NCBI GenBank assembly: GCA_964405825.1
Contig: CAYOPI010000030.1
Span: 1-36,765, forward strand
Length of the DNA: 36,765 nucleotides
From: JBHJGM01 sp964405825
GTDB taxonomy: Bacteria > Verrucomicrobiota > Verrucomicrobiia > Opitutales > JBHJGM01
Direction: 5' to 3'
In this document: piece after piece, positions 7,847 to 14,422 of the stretch
Numbering within the stretch: the first letter of the stretch is position 1
Layout: each line of letters starts with the position of its first letter
Translations under genes and position numbers: made by a program
Notes under the pieces: model-generated
The model's input: the letters and a program-made list of their open reading frames with translations, nothing else
The model's database searches: none
Told to the model about the DNA's origin: nothing

Positions 7847-8554
7847 ATGAGCGGGAACAAGCTGGTGATTCTGGCCGTGGGGATCATTGCCGTGGTGGCG
7901 GTGGTGCTGGTGGGTGGCAGCCTGTTTCTGCGCGAGATGATCGACTTCATCGGGAGCGACTTCGGGATGGAGCGGCTGGAGCCGATTGTGGAGGGAGACG
8001 CCTCCGCGGATGCAACGGTGGTGTCCCCGGTTGACCCGGACAGCATCGGACGCCGCGAGCCCGGCGACCTTGAACAGGCACCGCTGCGCTACGCGCTCGA
8101 GGTTCCGGCGGACGAGACCGTGCACATTCTGGTGGCAACGGAGTGGGGCTATCTGCCGGACCTGGCGCAGCTGCAGCCACGGGTGCGGCACACCGGGTCG
8201 GTGCCGGAAGTCTTGCGACGCAAGCGGGTCAACCTGACGTTGGAGGCGTCGATTTCCGGGCAGGGGCTGTTCTACCTCGAGAGCGACGTGCCGCAGACGG
8301 TGGAACTGGTCTGGGAGAATCCGGCCGAAGGGTACTTTCTGGTGCGGTCGGGGCCGGTGCTGCCGGCGATGGGGAAGTTTGCGCTGTACGGGTTTGGGAC
8401 GATGGCGGTGGCGACGATCGTTGTGGTGGTGGTCATTGTGCTGCTCGTGCGCACGCCCAGGGCGAAGCCCCCGCCCGTGCCCGGCGGGAGTCGACTGCGG
8501 GGGTCGCGTTCGGGCCGCTTTGATCGCCACGGCGGTGCCTCGGGAGTCGGGTGA
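7847..8554 (+). CDS. Two-TM membrane protein of unknown function
   Basis: Not recognised. Predicted N-terminal TM (VILAVGIIAVVAVVLVGGSLF), an extracytoplasmic domain of about 130 residues rich in Val and acidic residues, and a second TM (GTMAVATIVVVVVIVLLV), then a short cytosolic tail. The tail after RTPRAK is Pro/Gly/Arg-rich. Its last codons and the stop lie in 'gtcgggtgaccccgac' (8546-8561), which recurs almost unchanged at 9324-9340 in the neighbouring repeat island, so the natural C-terminus may have been replaced by repeat sequence. It starts 16 bases after the symporter gene, suggesting co-expression. ATG 7847 is preferred over GTG 7844. Confidence 0.7.
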   Translation: MSGNKLVILAVGIIAVVAVVLVGGSLFLREMIDFIGSDFGMERLEPIVEGDASADATVVSPVDPDSIGRREPGDLEQAPLRYALEVPADETVHILVATEWGYLPDLAQLQPRVRHTGSVPEVLRRKRVNLTLEASISGQGLFYLESDVPQTVELVWENPAEGYFLVRSGPVLPAMGKFALYGFGTMAVATIVVVVVIVLLVRTPRAKPPPVPGGSRLRGSRSGRFDRHGGASGVG

Positions 8555-8611
8555 CCCCGACTGGACGGCGACGCGGATGCTCCGCGCTTGGGGCGGGCCG
8601 GGTGAGGTGAA

Positions 8612-8662
8612 GGGACTGCGTCGGGACTGATTTGCTTCGCAAATCGTTTTGGGGCCGGCCGG
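8612..8662. repeat. 51-bp direct repeat, left copy of repeat island
   Basis: Identical over 51 bases to 9372-9422, 760 bases away. It contains the hairpin GATTTGC-TTC-GCAAATC (8629-8645) followed by GTTTT, which could also end transcription from the symporter operon. The GIY-YIG nuclease gene lies between the two copies. Confidence 0.9.
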
Positions 8663-8690
8663 TCTTATCGCCGCTGGTCAAAGAGCCGGC

Positions 8691-8725
8691 GTCATTGCGA
8701 GCGAACGCAGAGAGCGTCGCAATCC
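8691..8725. repeat. Hairpin repeat 'ATTGCGA...TCGCAAT', copy 1
   Basis: Arms ATTGCGA (8694-8700) and TCGCAAT (8717-8723) pair. Same family as the units near 9109-9136, 9291-9320 and, in part, 9451-9480. Translated, these give the SLRGAKRRRNP phrase often seen in false gene calls. Confidence 0.8.
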
Positions 8726-8765
8726 AGGCGATGGCCGTGTGCTGACCGAAGGGTGTGCGGCGGGT

Positions 8766-9068
8766 TCATTCGAACCAATCCGCGGCCAGGTCTTTCCAGT
8801 GCGGATTTTCGGCTTCGATCAGGGCGAGCTTTCGCGCTCTGGAGTACTTTTTGACCTGCTTTTCGCGGGCGATGGCGGCGGTGATTGAGTCGAAGGCTTC
8901 GAAGTAGACGAGGCGCTTGAGGCCGTATCGTTTCGAGAAGCCCTCGGTTTTGCCTTCGCGGTGTTCCCAGAGGCGGCGTGTGAGGTTGCTGGTGACGCCA
9001 GTGTAGAGCGTGCCGTTTCGTCGGTTGCTCAGAATGTACAGGAAGCTCTGTCTGCGTTCGGCCATCAT
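8766..9068 (-). CDS. GIY-YIG nuclease superfamily protein
   Basis: Small single-domain protein of 100 residues of the GIY-YIG fold. The variant signature is FLYILSNRRNGTLYTG (YIL/YTG), followed by TRRLWEHREG with the conserved Arg and His, and the C-terminal REKQVKKYSRARKLALIE helix; this is the UPF0213/YhbQ-like group. Family members are predicted endonucleases; none of the catalytic positions I can identify is missing. Two ATGs adjoin (9068 and 9065). The gene is enclosed by 51-bp direct repeats and hairpin repeats. I recall such genes lying in repeat clusters of other genomes, so mobility of the unit is possible but not shown. Confidence 0.9.
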   Translation of the reverse strand: MMAERRQSFLYILSNRRNGTLYTGVTSNLTRRLWEHREGKTEGFSKRYGLKRLVYFEAFDSITAAIAREKQVKKYSRARKLALIEAENPHWKDLAADWFE

Positions 9069-9080
9069 TGCCTATGCTCC

Positions 9081-9140
9081 CTTCGACGGGCTCAGGGACT
9101 CCGTCTGGATTGCGACGTCGCTTCGCTCCTCGCAATGACG
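9081..9140. repeat. Hairpin repeat with 'CTTCGACGGGCTCAGGGACT' head, copy 2
   Basis: Two phrases: 'cttcgacgggctcagggact' (9081-9100) and 'gattgcgacgtcgcttcgct' running into 'cctcgcaatgac' with arms ATTGCGA (9109-9115) and TCGCAAT (9130-9136). It begins 12 bases upstream of the GIY-YIG start codon and so covers that gene's promoter region. Confidence 0.8.
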
Positions 9141-9245
9141 AATAAAGAACACGGCAGTGGGACAGCGACGCCAAGGCTTGGCGTTCTTCGGGCCAGCCGG
9201 ATGATGGGGCGTTTCGGTCAGGTTGGCGACTCTGCCGCTTCGGCG
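9141..9245. repeat. Partial repeat segment related to the right 51-bp copy
   Basis: The phrase 'gatgatggggcgtttcggtc' (9199-9218) resembles 'gtgatggggagtttcggtca' (9423-9442) next to the right 51-bp repeat. No gene is seen between 9069 and 9587; the whole stretch is repeat-derived. Confidence 0.5.
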
Positions 9246-9323
9246 GGCTCAGGGACTCTGCCTTTTCGACGGGCTCAAGGACTTTGTCTGGATTGCGACG
9301 TCGCTTCGCTCCTCGCAATGACG
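9246..9323. repeat. Hairpin repeat, copy 3
   Basis: The 'gggctcagggact' and 'gggctcaaggact' heads occur in succession, then the same 'gattgcgacgtcgcttcgct' and 'cctcgcaatgac' hairpin as copy 2. It is followed by 'gtcgggtgacccccgac' (9324-9340), which matches the end of the two-TM protein gene. Confidence 0.8.
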
Positions 9324-9371
9324 GTCGGGTGACCCCCGACCCCTCGGCGCTTCGCCAGGGCTCATTGCTCG

Positions 9372-9422
9372 GGGACTGCGTCGGGACTGATTTGCTTCGC
9401 AAATCGTTTTGGGGCCGGCCGG
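9372..9422. repeat. 51-bp direct repeat, right copy of repeat island
   Basis: Perfect copy of 8612-8662, including the GATTTGC-TTC-GCAAATC hairpin (9389-9405) and GTTTT. A partial 'ctcctcgcaatgacga' unit follows at 9465-9480. Confidence 0.9.
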
Positions 9423-9587
9423 GTGATGGGGAGTTTCGGTCAGCTTGGGGACGGCGTCGTTTTGCTCCTCGCAATGACGAAGAGGGGTTGCGCAGGCGGG
9501 ATTGCTCCGAACCCGATGCCGAGCATCGGACCCTGCATGGGAAATGCGTGGCTTGACGGTCGGGGTTGGTTGGGGGAGTTTCGGCGA

Positions 9588-10577
9588 ATGCAGTATCAAC
9601 GCCTCGGCCACTCCGGATTGAAATTGTCGCGCCTGTCGTTTGGGGCGTGGGTCACCTTTGGCCAGCAGATTGGCGAGGAGGTGGCCACGGAGTTGATGAA
9701 GGTGGCTTACGACGCCGGAGTGAACTTTTTCGACAACGCCGAGGCCTACGCCGACGGCAACGCCGAGGTGGTGATGGGCCGAATCCTCAAGAAGCAGGGC
9801 TGGCGTCGGGATTCGTACTGCGTTTCCTCAAAGGTGTTTTTCGGGATCGACGAGCGCAAGCCGACCCAGCGGGGCTGCTCGCGCAAACACCTGACCGATG
9901 CCTGCCACGGCGCGCTGGAGCGTTTCCAGCTGGATTACGTGGACCTGTTCTACTGCCACCGGCGCGACCCGGAGACGCCGATCGAGGAGACCGTGGCGGT
10001 GATGACCGACCTTATCCGGCAGGGAAAGATTCTGTACTGGGGGACCTCGGAGTGGAGCGCGCGGGAGATCACTGAGGCTCATGCGGTCGCCCGGCAGTAC
10101 AACCTTTACCCGCCGACGATGGAGCAGCCGCAGTATCACCTCTTTCACCGCGAGCGGATCGAGGTGGAGTACGCGCCGCTGTACGAGGCGCCCTTTGGCA
10201 TGGGCACGACGATCTGGAGTCCGTTGGCCTCGGGGCTGCTGACGGGGAAGTTCTCCGGCGGGGTTGTGCCGGACGAGTCACGCATGGCCATGGACGGGAT
10301 GGAGTGGCTGTCGGCGCGGCTGAACGAGGACTGGGGCCGCGACATCATCGAGCGGACCGACCGGCTCAAGCCGCTGGCCGAGGAGCTGGGCATGACTTTG
10401 CCGCGGATGGCGGTTGCGTGGGTGATTCAGAACCCCAACGTGACCACGGCGATTCTGGGGGCGTCCAGGCCGGCCCAGTTGCTGGAGAACCTCAAGGCGA
10501 TCGACGACGCCGAAAAGCTGACCGCCGAGGTGATGGCGCAGATCGAGGCGATTGCCGAGAGCAAGCCTGGTGGGTGA
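9588..10577 (+). CDS. Aldo/keto reductase, Kv-beta-like (AKR6 type)
   Basis: NADPH-dependent (beta/alpha)8 oxidoreductase, 329 residues. It opens with MQYQRLGHSGLKLSRLSFGA, as in the potassium-channel beta-subunit-like branch. The tetrad is Asp and Tyr in FFDNAEAYADGNAEVVMG, Lys in VSSKVF and His in LFYCHRRDPETP. WSPLASGLLTGKF and AILGASRPAQLLENL are typical of the branch. The physiological substrate is unknown. The true start is the ATG at 9588: upstream in-frame codons lie in the repeat island and encode nothing family-like. It belongs to a different branch from the reductase at 2694-3695. Confidence 0.94.
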   Translation: MQYQRLGHSGLKLSRLSFGAWVTFGQQIGEEVATELMKVAYDAGVNFFDNAEAYADGNAEVVMGRILKKQGWRRDSYCVSSKVFFGIDERKPTQRGCSRKHLTDACHGALERFQLDYVDLFYCHRRDPETPIEETVAVMTDLIRQGKILYWGTSEWSAREITEAHAVARQYNLYPPTMEQPQYHLFHRERIEVEYAPLYEAPFGMGTTIWSPLASGLLTGKFSGGVVPDESRMAMDGMEWLSARLNEDWGRDIIERTDRLKPLAEELGMTLPRMAVAWVIQNPNVTTAILGASRPAQLLENLKAIDDAEKLTAEVMAQIEAIAESKPGG

Positions 10578-10676
10578 TCTCCGGGCGATCGCCCATTTCC
10601 GGGGCCGGTGGGCTTGGATGGGGAAACGAGCAATGACGCTTTACAGAGCGTGGGAATGATCTAGAGGGTGGTGGGC

Positions 10677-11363
10677 ATGAAGTTCACCTACTATGGCCAC
10701 GCGGCGGGGCTGGTGGAAGCCGGCGAGCACCGTATTCTGATCGATCCGTTCCTGCAGGGCAACCCGCTCAGTCCGGTGTTTCCGCATGATGTGAAGTGCG
10801 ACACCATCGTGTTGACGCATGGGCACGAGGACCACTTTGGCGACACCGTGGAGATCGCCAAGGCCAACGATGCGACGGTCGTGGCGACGGTGGAGCTGGC
10901 GCGGTTTTGCGCGGGCAAGGGGCTGAAGACGCAGGAGATGAATCTGGGCGGCGAGGTGCAGTTTGGCTTTGGCACGTTGAAGCTGGTGCCGGCTTTTCAC
11001 AGTTCCTCGTACGTGGACGAGGACGGGCGCTCGGTGTATTTGGGAATGCCGGCGGGGGTGATTCTAAAGAGCGACCGCTCGACGCTGTATCATGCCGGGG
11101 ATACCGCGCTGTTTGGCGACATGAAGCTGATCGGCGACATGAACAGCATCGACGTGGCACTGGTGCCCATTGGTGACACCTACACGATGGGAGTGAATGA
11201 TGCGGTGGAGGCGGTCGGGATGCTGCGCCCGAGGAAGGTGGTGCCGATTCACTACAACACTTTCCCGCCGATCGAGGCTGACCCGCAGCGGTTCGCCCAG
11301 AAGTGCACGGAAATCGGAGTAGAGGTGCTTATCCTGGAGCCCGGCGGAGTCGTGTCGCTGTAG
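10677..11363 (+). CDS. Metal-dependent hydrolase, UPF0173/metallo-beta-lactamase fold
   Basis: MBL-fold protein of 228 residues close to the UPF0173 (YtkL-type) hydrolases. Visible metal ligands: LTHGHEDHFGD (the HxHxDH motif), YHAGDT with the bridging Asp, and PIHYNTFPPIEADP at the C-terminus. MKFTYYGHAAGLVEAG is the typical start, and AGAGGG-type purines precede the ATG at 10677. The reaction is not established for this group. It follows the Kv-beta-like reductase by 99 bases and may share its transcript. The downstream 395 bases contain no gene. Confidence 0.92.
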   Translation: MKFTYYGHAAGLVEAGEHRILIDPFLQGNPLSPVFPHDVKCDTIVLTHGHEDHFGDTVEIAKANDATVVATVELARFCAGKGLKTQEMNLGGEVQFGFGTLKLVPAFHSSSYVDEDGRSVYLGMPAGVILKSDRSTLYHAGDTALFGDMKLIGDMNSIDVALVPIGDTYTMGVNDAVEAVGMLRPRKVVPIHYNTFPPIEADPQRFAQKCTEIGVEVLILEPGGVVSL

Positions 11364-11758
11364 GCCCGAATCGACGTACTTTCGCGTTTGGTTCTGAAGA
11401 GGGGGCAGTTGTTAGCTAGCGATGTGCCCTGCTTGACAAATTGGGTGCCAGTAACGACGAGTGCGAAGTCTTGTGTATTTTCCTACTTTCCGGCTATTTT
11501 TTTTGATTGCATCCGCGAGCTGGGTTTGACCGTTAGTACTGGGAATTCAGAATTTGTAACTATCTTGGGAGTAGTTGTTTCTAGAAGTGGGAAACTATGT
11601 GTATAAGTTCACGGATGGTGAACTTTGGTACACAAACTGACGCTTAAGGCATGCTGACTGACTGCGATTGTATTCTGCAAGACGAAGGATCTGCACGAAT
11701 CATCAATGAGTGAGGTGGGCCGAGGTCCACGGCGTTCAGTAAGGAGTATCCCACGAAG
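11364..11758. promoter_or_regulatory. AT-richer gene-free region upstream of the chemoreceptor
   Basis: Composition drops clearly in AT-rich sequence (e.g. around 11470-11610), unlike the flanking genes. It likely holds the chemoreceptor promoter, although no -35/-10 pair is convincing. A hairpin GTGGGC-CGAG-GTCCAC (11715-11730) lies just before the Shine-Dalgarno AAGGAG (11741-11746), twelve bases from the ATG; it could influence ribosome access. Confidence 0.45.
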
Positions 11759-13927
11759 ATGAAAGGACCCAACCTTCACAGCCTAAAAGCAAAACTGATA
11801 CTGACTGGAACGGCGATTACCCTTGGACCGTTAGTTTTGCTCGGTGTGCTGCTCTGGCAGAAGGCCGGTGAGATCTCCGAGCAGACAGAGGTCGAGATTG
11901 AAAAGCTGGCGATGACCGATCTGGACCATCTGCTGGAGATGACCGTTTCGATGGCAGCGGTGAGCGAGCAGAGCCTTCGCCGGGAAGTGAGCGATCAGCT
12001 GAAGATCGCGCAGAGGATGCTGGAGAAGGACGGGGGGCTTACTTTTGAGCCGGAGGCCCAGGTGGAGTGGACCGCGGTCAACCAGTACAGCGGGCGCGTA
12101 CAGACGGTGGAGCTTGGGCGTGTCGTGCTCGGCGGTGAAGCCTGGCTGGGGCAGGTGTCTTCGCCGCTTGAGCAGGTGCCCGGGGTTGACCTGTATGCGC
12201 AGAGCTCGGGCAAGGCGGTGACGATCTTTCAGCGCATGGACGAAGGCGGGTCGATGCTGCGGGTAGCCACGAGTATTCAGAACGCCGACGGCAAGCGCGC
12301 GATCGGGACCTACATCCCCGCGCGCAATCCCGACGGAGCGGCCAACGCGGTGATCGCCAAAGTTATGTCGGGGGAGACCTTTGTCGGTCGAGCCTTCGTG
12401 GTGGATCGCTGGTATGTGACGGCCTACGAGCCCATTGAAGACGACAGCGGACGCGTTGTCGGCATGCTCTTTGTGGGGGTGCCCGAATCCAGCGCGTTCA
12501 ATGGGATTCGCAACGCGGTGCTGAAGACGAAGGTGGGGGAGACTGGATACATTTATGTGCTGAATGCCGATGGCGAAGCGCGGGGAAGCTACGTCATCTC
12601 CGGCGACGGCAAACGCGACGGGGAAGATATCTACAACGCAAAAGACTCCGATGGGCGCCCCTTCATCCGCGAGATGATCGAGAAGACCCAGAGCCTCGGA
12701 AAAGGGGAGATTGCCACGATCCGCTATCCCTGGAAAAACGCGACCGACACACACGCGCGCATGAAAGTGGTGCGTTATGCGTACTTTGAACCCTGGGACT
12801 GGTTGATCGCGGCCGGCTCGTACGAGGAAGAGTTCTACGCGGCGAGCCAGCGTGTGAATGACGGCATGCGCAGTCTGGAGCTGGTGCTGATGGGCTTGAC
12901 CGTGGGTGGGAGCCTGCTGGCATTTGTGGTCTGGATGGTGATCGGCGGGCGCCTGAGCCAGCGAATCCAGGGGGTGGTGCAGAGTCTTGAGGAGTCGTCC
13001 TCGCTGACCTCGGGAGCCGCGCGCGAAGTCAGTGAGAGTTCCACGGGAATTGCCGAAGGCGCGAGCGAGCAGGCCGCCTCGATCGAGGAAACCACGGCCT
13101 CGATGGAGGAGATTGGCTCGATGACGGAGCAGAACGTGGAGCATGCGCAGCTGGCCAAGGAAACCGCGCAAGGGGCGCGGAAGGCCACCGACGCCTGTTC
13201 CGGGCAGATGCAGCGCATGAGCACGGCGATGGATGCGATCAAGCAGTCTGGCGACAGCATCGGAAAGATCATCAAGACCATCGACGAGATCGCTTTTCAG
13301 ACGAACCTGCTGGCCCTCAACGCGGCGGTGGAAGCGGCGCGGGCGGGCGAAGCCGGAGCAGGCTTCGCGGTGGTGGCCGACGAAGTGCGCAATCTGGCCC
13401 AGCGCAGTGCGGCCGCGGCCAAGGAGACCTCCGAGCAAATTCTCTCGTCGATTGAGCGCAGCGAAGAAGGGGTGACCATCAGTGGTGAGGTGGCCGCGTC
13501 GCTCGGGGAGATTGTGGGCCAGATTCGCAGCGTGGACGAACTGGTCGAACAGATGGCGCTCTCCGCGGAGGAGCAGCGCACCGGAATCGGGCAGATCAAC
13601 ACGGCCGTGACGCAGATCGAGACAGTGACCCAATCAACGGCTTCGGCATCGGAGCAGTGTGCCTCCAGCGCGCATCAGCTGCGCGGGCAGGTGGACCAGA
13701 TGCAGGGGGTTGTGCAGCAACTGGTGATGCTGGTCAGCGGTCAGAAAAACGGGTTGGAGCGCCCGGCCGCTCCGCAGATGGCATCGTCGAACGCGGGCTA
13801 TACGGAGGGGGAGCCGAAGGGATTCTTCGTCAAGGACGGATCGCCTGAGGCGCGTGCGAGCGGATCGGCGTCGGGAATCTCCCGTCAAGACGAGCCGTTG
13901 ACGTTCGAGCCCCTGGAGAAAAACTAG
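11759..13927 (+). CDS. Methyl-accepting chemotaxis protein with periplasmic Cache domain
   Basis: Transmembrane chemoreceptor of 722 residues. TM1 is at about 12-33 and TM2 at about 371-393. The extracytoplasmic part between them resembles Cache_3-Cache_2 sensors (GGSMLRVATSIQNADGKRA, GMLFVGVPES, then a second half with VGETGYIYVLNADGEARG). No HAMP domain is recognisable after TM2. The cytoplasmic coiled coil carries the invariant hairpin tip EIAFQTNLLALNAAVEAARA at about 510 and AGFAVVADEVRNLAQRS after it, where CheA/CheW bind. The C-terminus has no CheR-binding pentapeptide. No che genes lie nearby, so this is an orphan receptor. Its TAG stop overlaps the stop of the convergent Fur-family gene. 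Confidence 0.95.
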   Translation: MKGPNLHSLKAKLILTGTAITLGPLVLLGVLLWQKAGEISEQTEVEIEKLAMTDLDHLLEMTVSMAAVSEQSLRREVSDQLKIAQRMLEKDGGLTFEPEAQVEWTAVNQYSGRVQTVELGRVVLGGEAWLGQVSSPLEQVPGVDLYAQSSGKAVTIFQRMDEGGSMLRVATSIQNADGKRAIGTYIPARNPDGAANAVIAKVMSGETFVGRAFVVDRWYVTAYEPIEDDSGRVVGMLFVGVPESSAFNGIRNAVLKTKVGETGYIYVLNADGEARGSYVISGDGKRDGEDIYNAKDSDGRPFIREMIEKTQSLGKGEIATIRYPWKNATDTHARMKVVRYAYFEPWDWLIAAGSYEEEFYAASQRVNDGMRSLELVLMGLTVGGSLLAFVVWMVIGGRLSQRIQGVVQSLEESSSLTSGAAREVSESSTGIAEGASEQAASIEETTASMEEIGSMTEQNVEHAQLAKETAQGARKATDACSGQMQRMSTAMDAIKQSGDSIGKIIKTIDEIAFQTNLLALNAAVEAARAGEAGAGFAVVADEVRNLAQRSAAAAKETSEQILSSIERSEEGVTISGEVAASLGEIVGQIRSVDELVEQMALSAEEQRTGIGQINTAVTQIETVTQSTASASEQCASSAHQLRGQVDQMQGVVQQLVMLVSGQKNGLERPAAPQMASSNAGYTEGEPKGFFVKDGSPEARASGSASGISRQDEPLTFEPLEKN

Positions 13928-14370
13928 CGGCGCATGCAGTCGGGGCAGTGCCCGTAGTACTGCAGCTCGTGGTAGAGGTCGGTGTAGCCGGTGCGTTCGG
14001 CGACTTCGGATTCCATTCCCACGACCGGACACTCCATGGCCAGGGTCTGGACCTTGCCGCAGTCCACGCAGATGACGAAGTCGTAGTGGCGACCAGGCTC
14101 GTGGAGGATGAAGTGGGCGGCGCGTTCGTGCAGGCCGACGCGGCGGACCAGGCCCTTGTCCTCCAGGCGCGAGAGCAGGCGGTAGAGGGTGGCGGGGTCG
14201 CAGTGCCCGTGGATGCTGGAGTGTTCGAGCAGTGAGTTGATGCTCAGGGGGCCTTCGGCGGACTCGAGGATTCGCAGGACAGCCTCAAGCAGATAGGTGC
14301 GGCGGAGGCCGGCCTCGCGGCATCGCTCCACCAGGCGTTGAATCGCGGTGGTTTGTTCAGATTGCAGCAC
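13924..14370 (-). CDS. Fur-family metalloregulator (Fur/Zur/PerR type)
   Basis: Dimeric DNA-binding repressor of 148 residues. An N-terminal winged helix (LRRTYLLEAVLRIL, then CDPATLYRLLSRLEDKGLV) is followed by the metal-binding dimerisation domain. Structural Zn ligands are present as C101/C104 (CVDC) and C142/C145 (CPDC). The HFILHEPGRHYDF stretch carries the regulatory-site histidines. Which metal or peroxide it senses cannot be assigned. It starts with GTG (14370). An AT-rich imperfect inverted repeat lies immediately upstream and could be its own operator. It is transcribed in the same direction as hrpB, 52 bases downstream of it. Confidence 0.92.
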   Translation of the reverse strand: MLQSEQTTAIQRLVERCREAGLRRTYLLEAVLRILESAEGPLSINSLLEHSSIHGHCDPATLYRLLSRLEDKGLVRRVGLHERAAHFILHEPGRHYDFVICVDCGKVQTLAMECPVVGMESEVAERTGYTDLYHELQYYGHCPDCMRR

Positions 14371-14392
14371 TTTTCAAGAATGGTTCTAAAAT
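14371..14392 (-). promoter_or_regulatory. AT-rich imperfect palindrome before the Fur-family gene
   Basis: On the plus strand 'ttttcaagaatggttctaaa' reads as TTTTCAAGAA-TGG-TTCTAAAA: AGAA/TTCT arms are exact, and the outer TTTT/AAAA arms pair with a two-base offset. Its size and base composition suit a Fur-family operator, and its position abuts the GTG start. It does not match the classical Fur box well. Confidence 0.3.
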
Positions 14393-14422
14393 TGGGACTT
14401 GGCAACCCCTCAGACGGACACC

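Noticed and set aside
8692..9474. Minus-strand frame with SLRGAKRRRNP phrases
   Set aside because: The phrase is the known translation of the hairpin repeats, not a gene.
10583..10594. Perfect palindrome GGGCGATCGCCC
   Set aside because: Short, single copy, expected occasionally in GC-rich DNA; no T run for termination.
11433..11438. TTGACA resembling a -35 box
   Set aside because: No -10 element at 16-18 bases; the TTGACC at 11526 also lacks a good partner.
11388..11606. Small open frame of 72 codons in the AT-rich gap
   Set aside because: TTG start, no Shine-Dalgarno, no recognisable family; region better read as regulatory.
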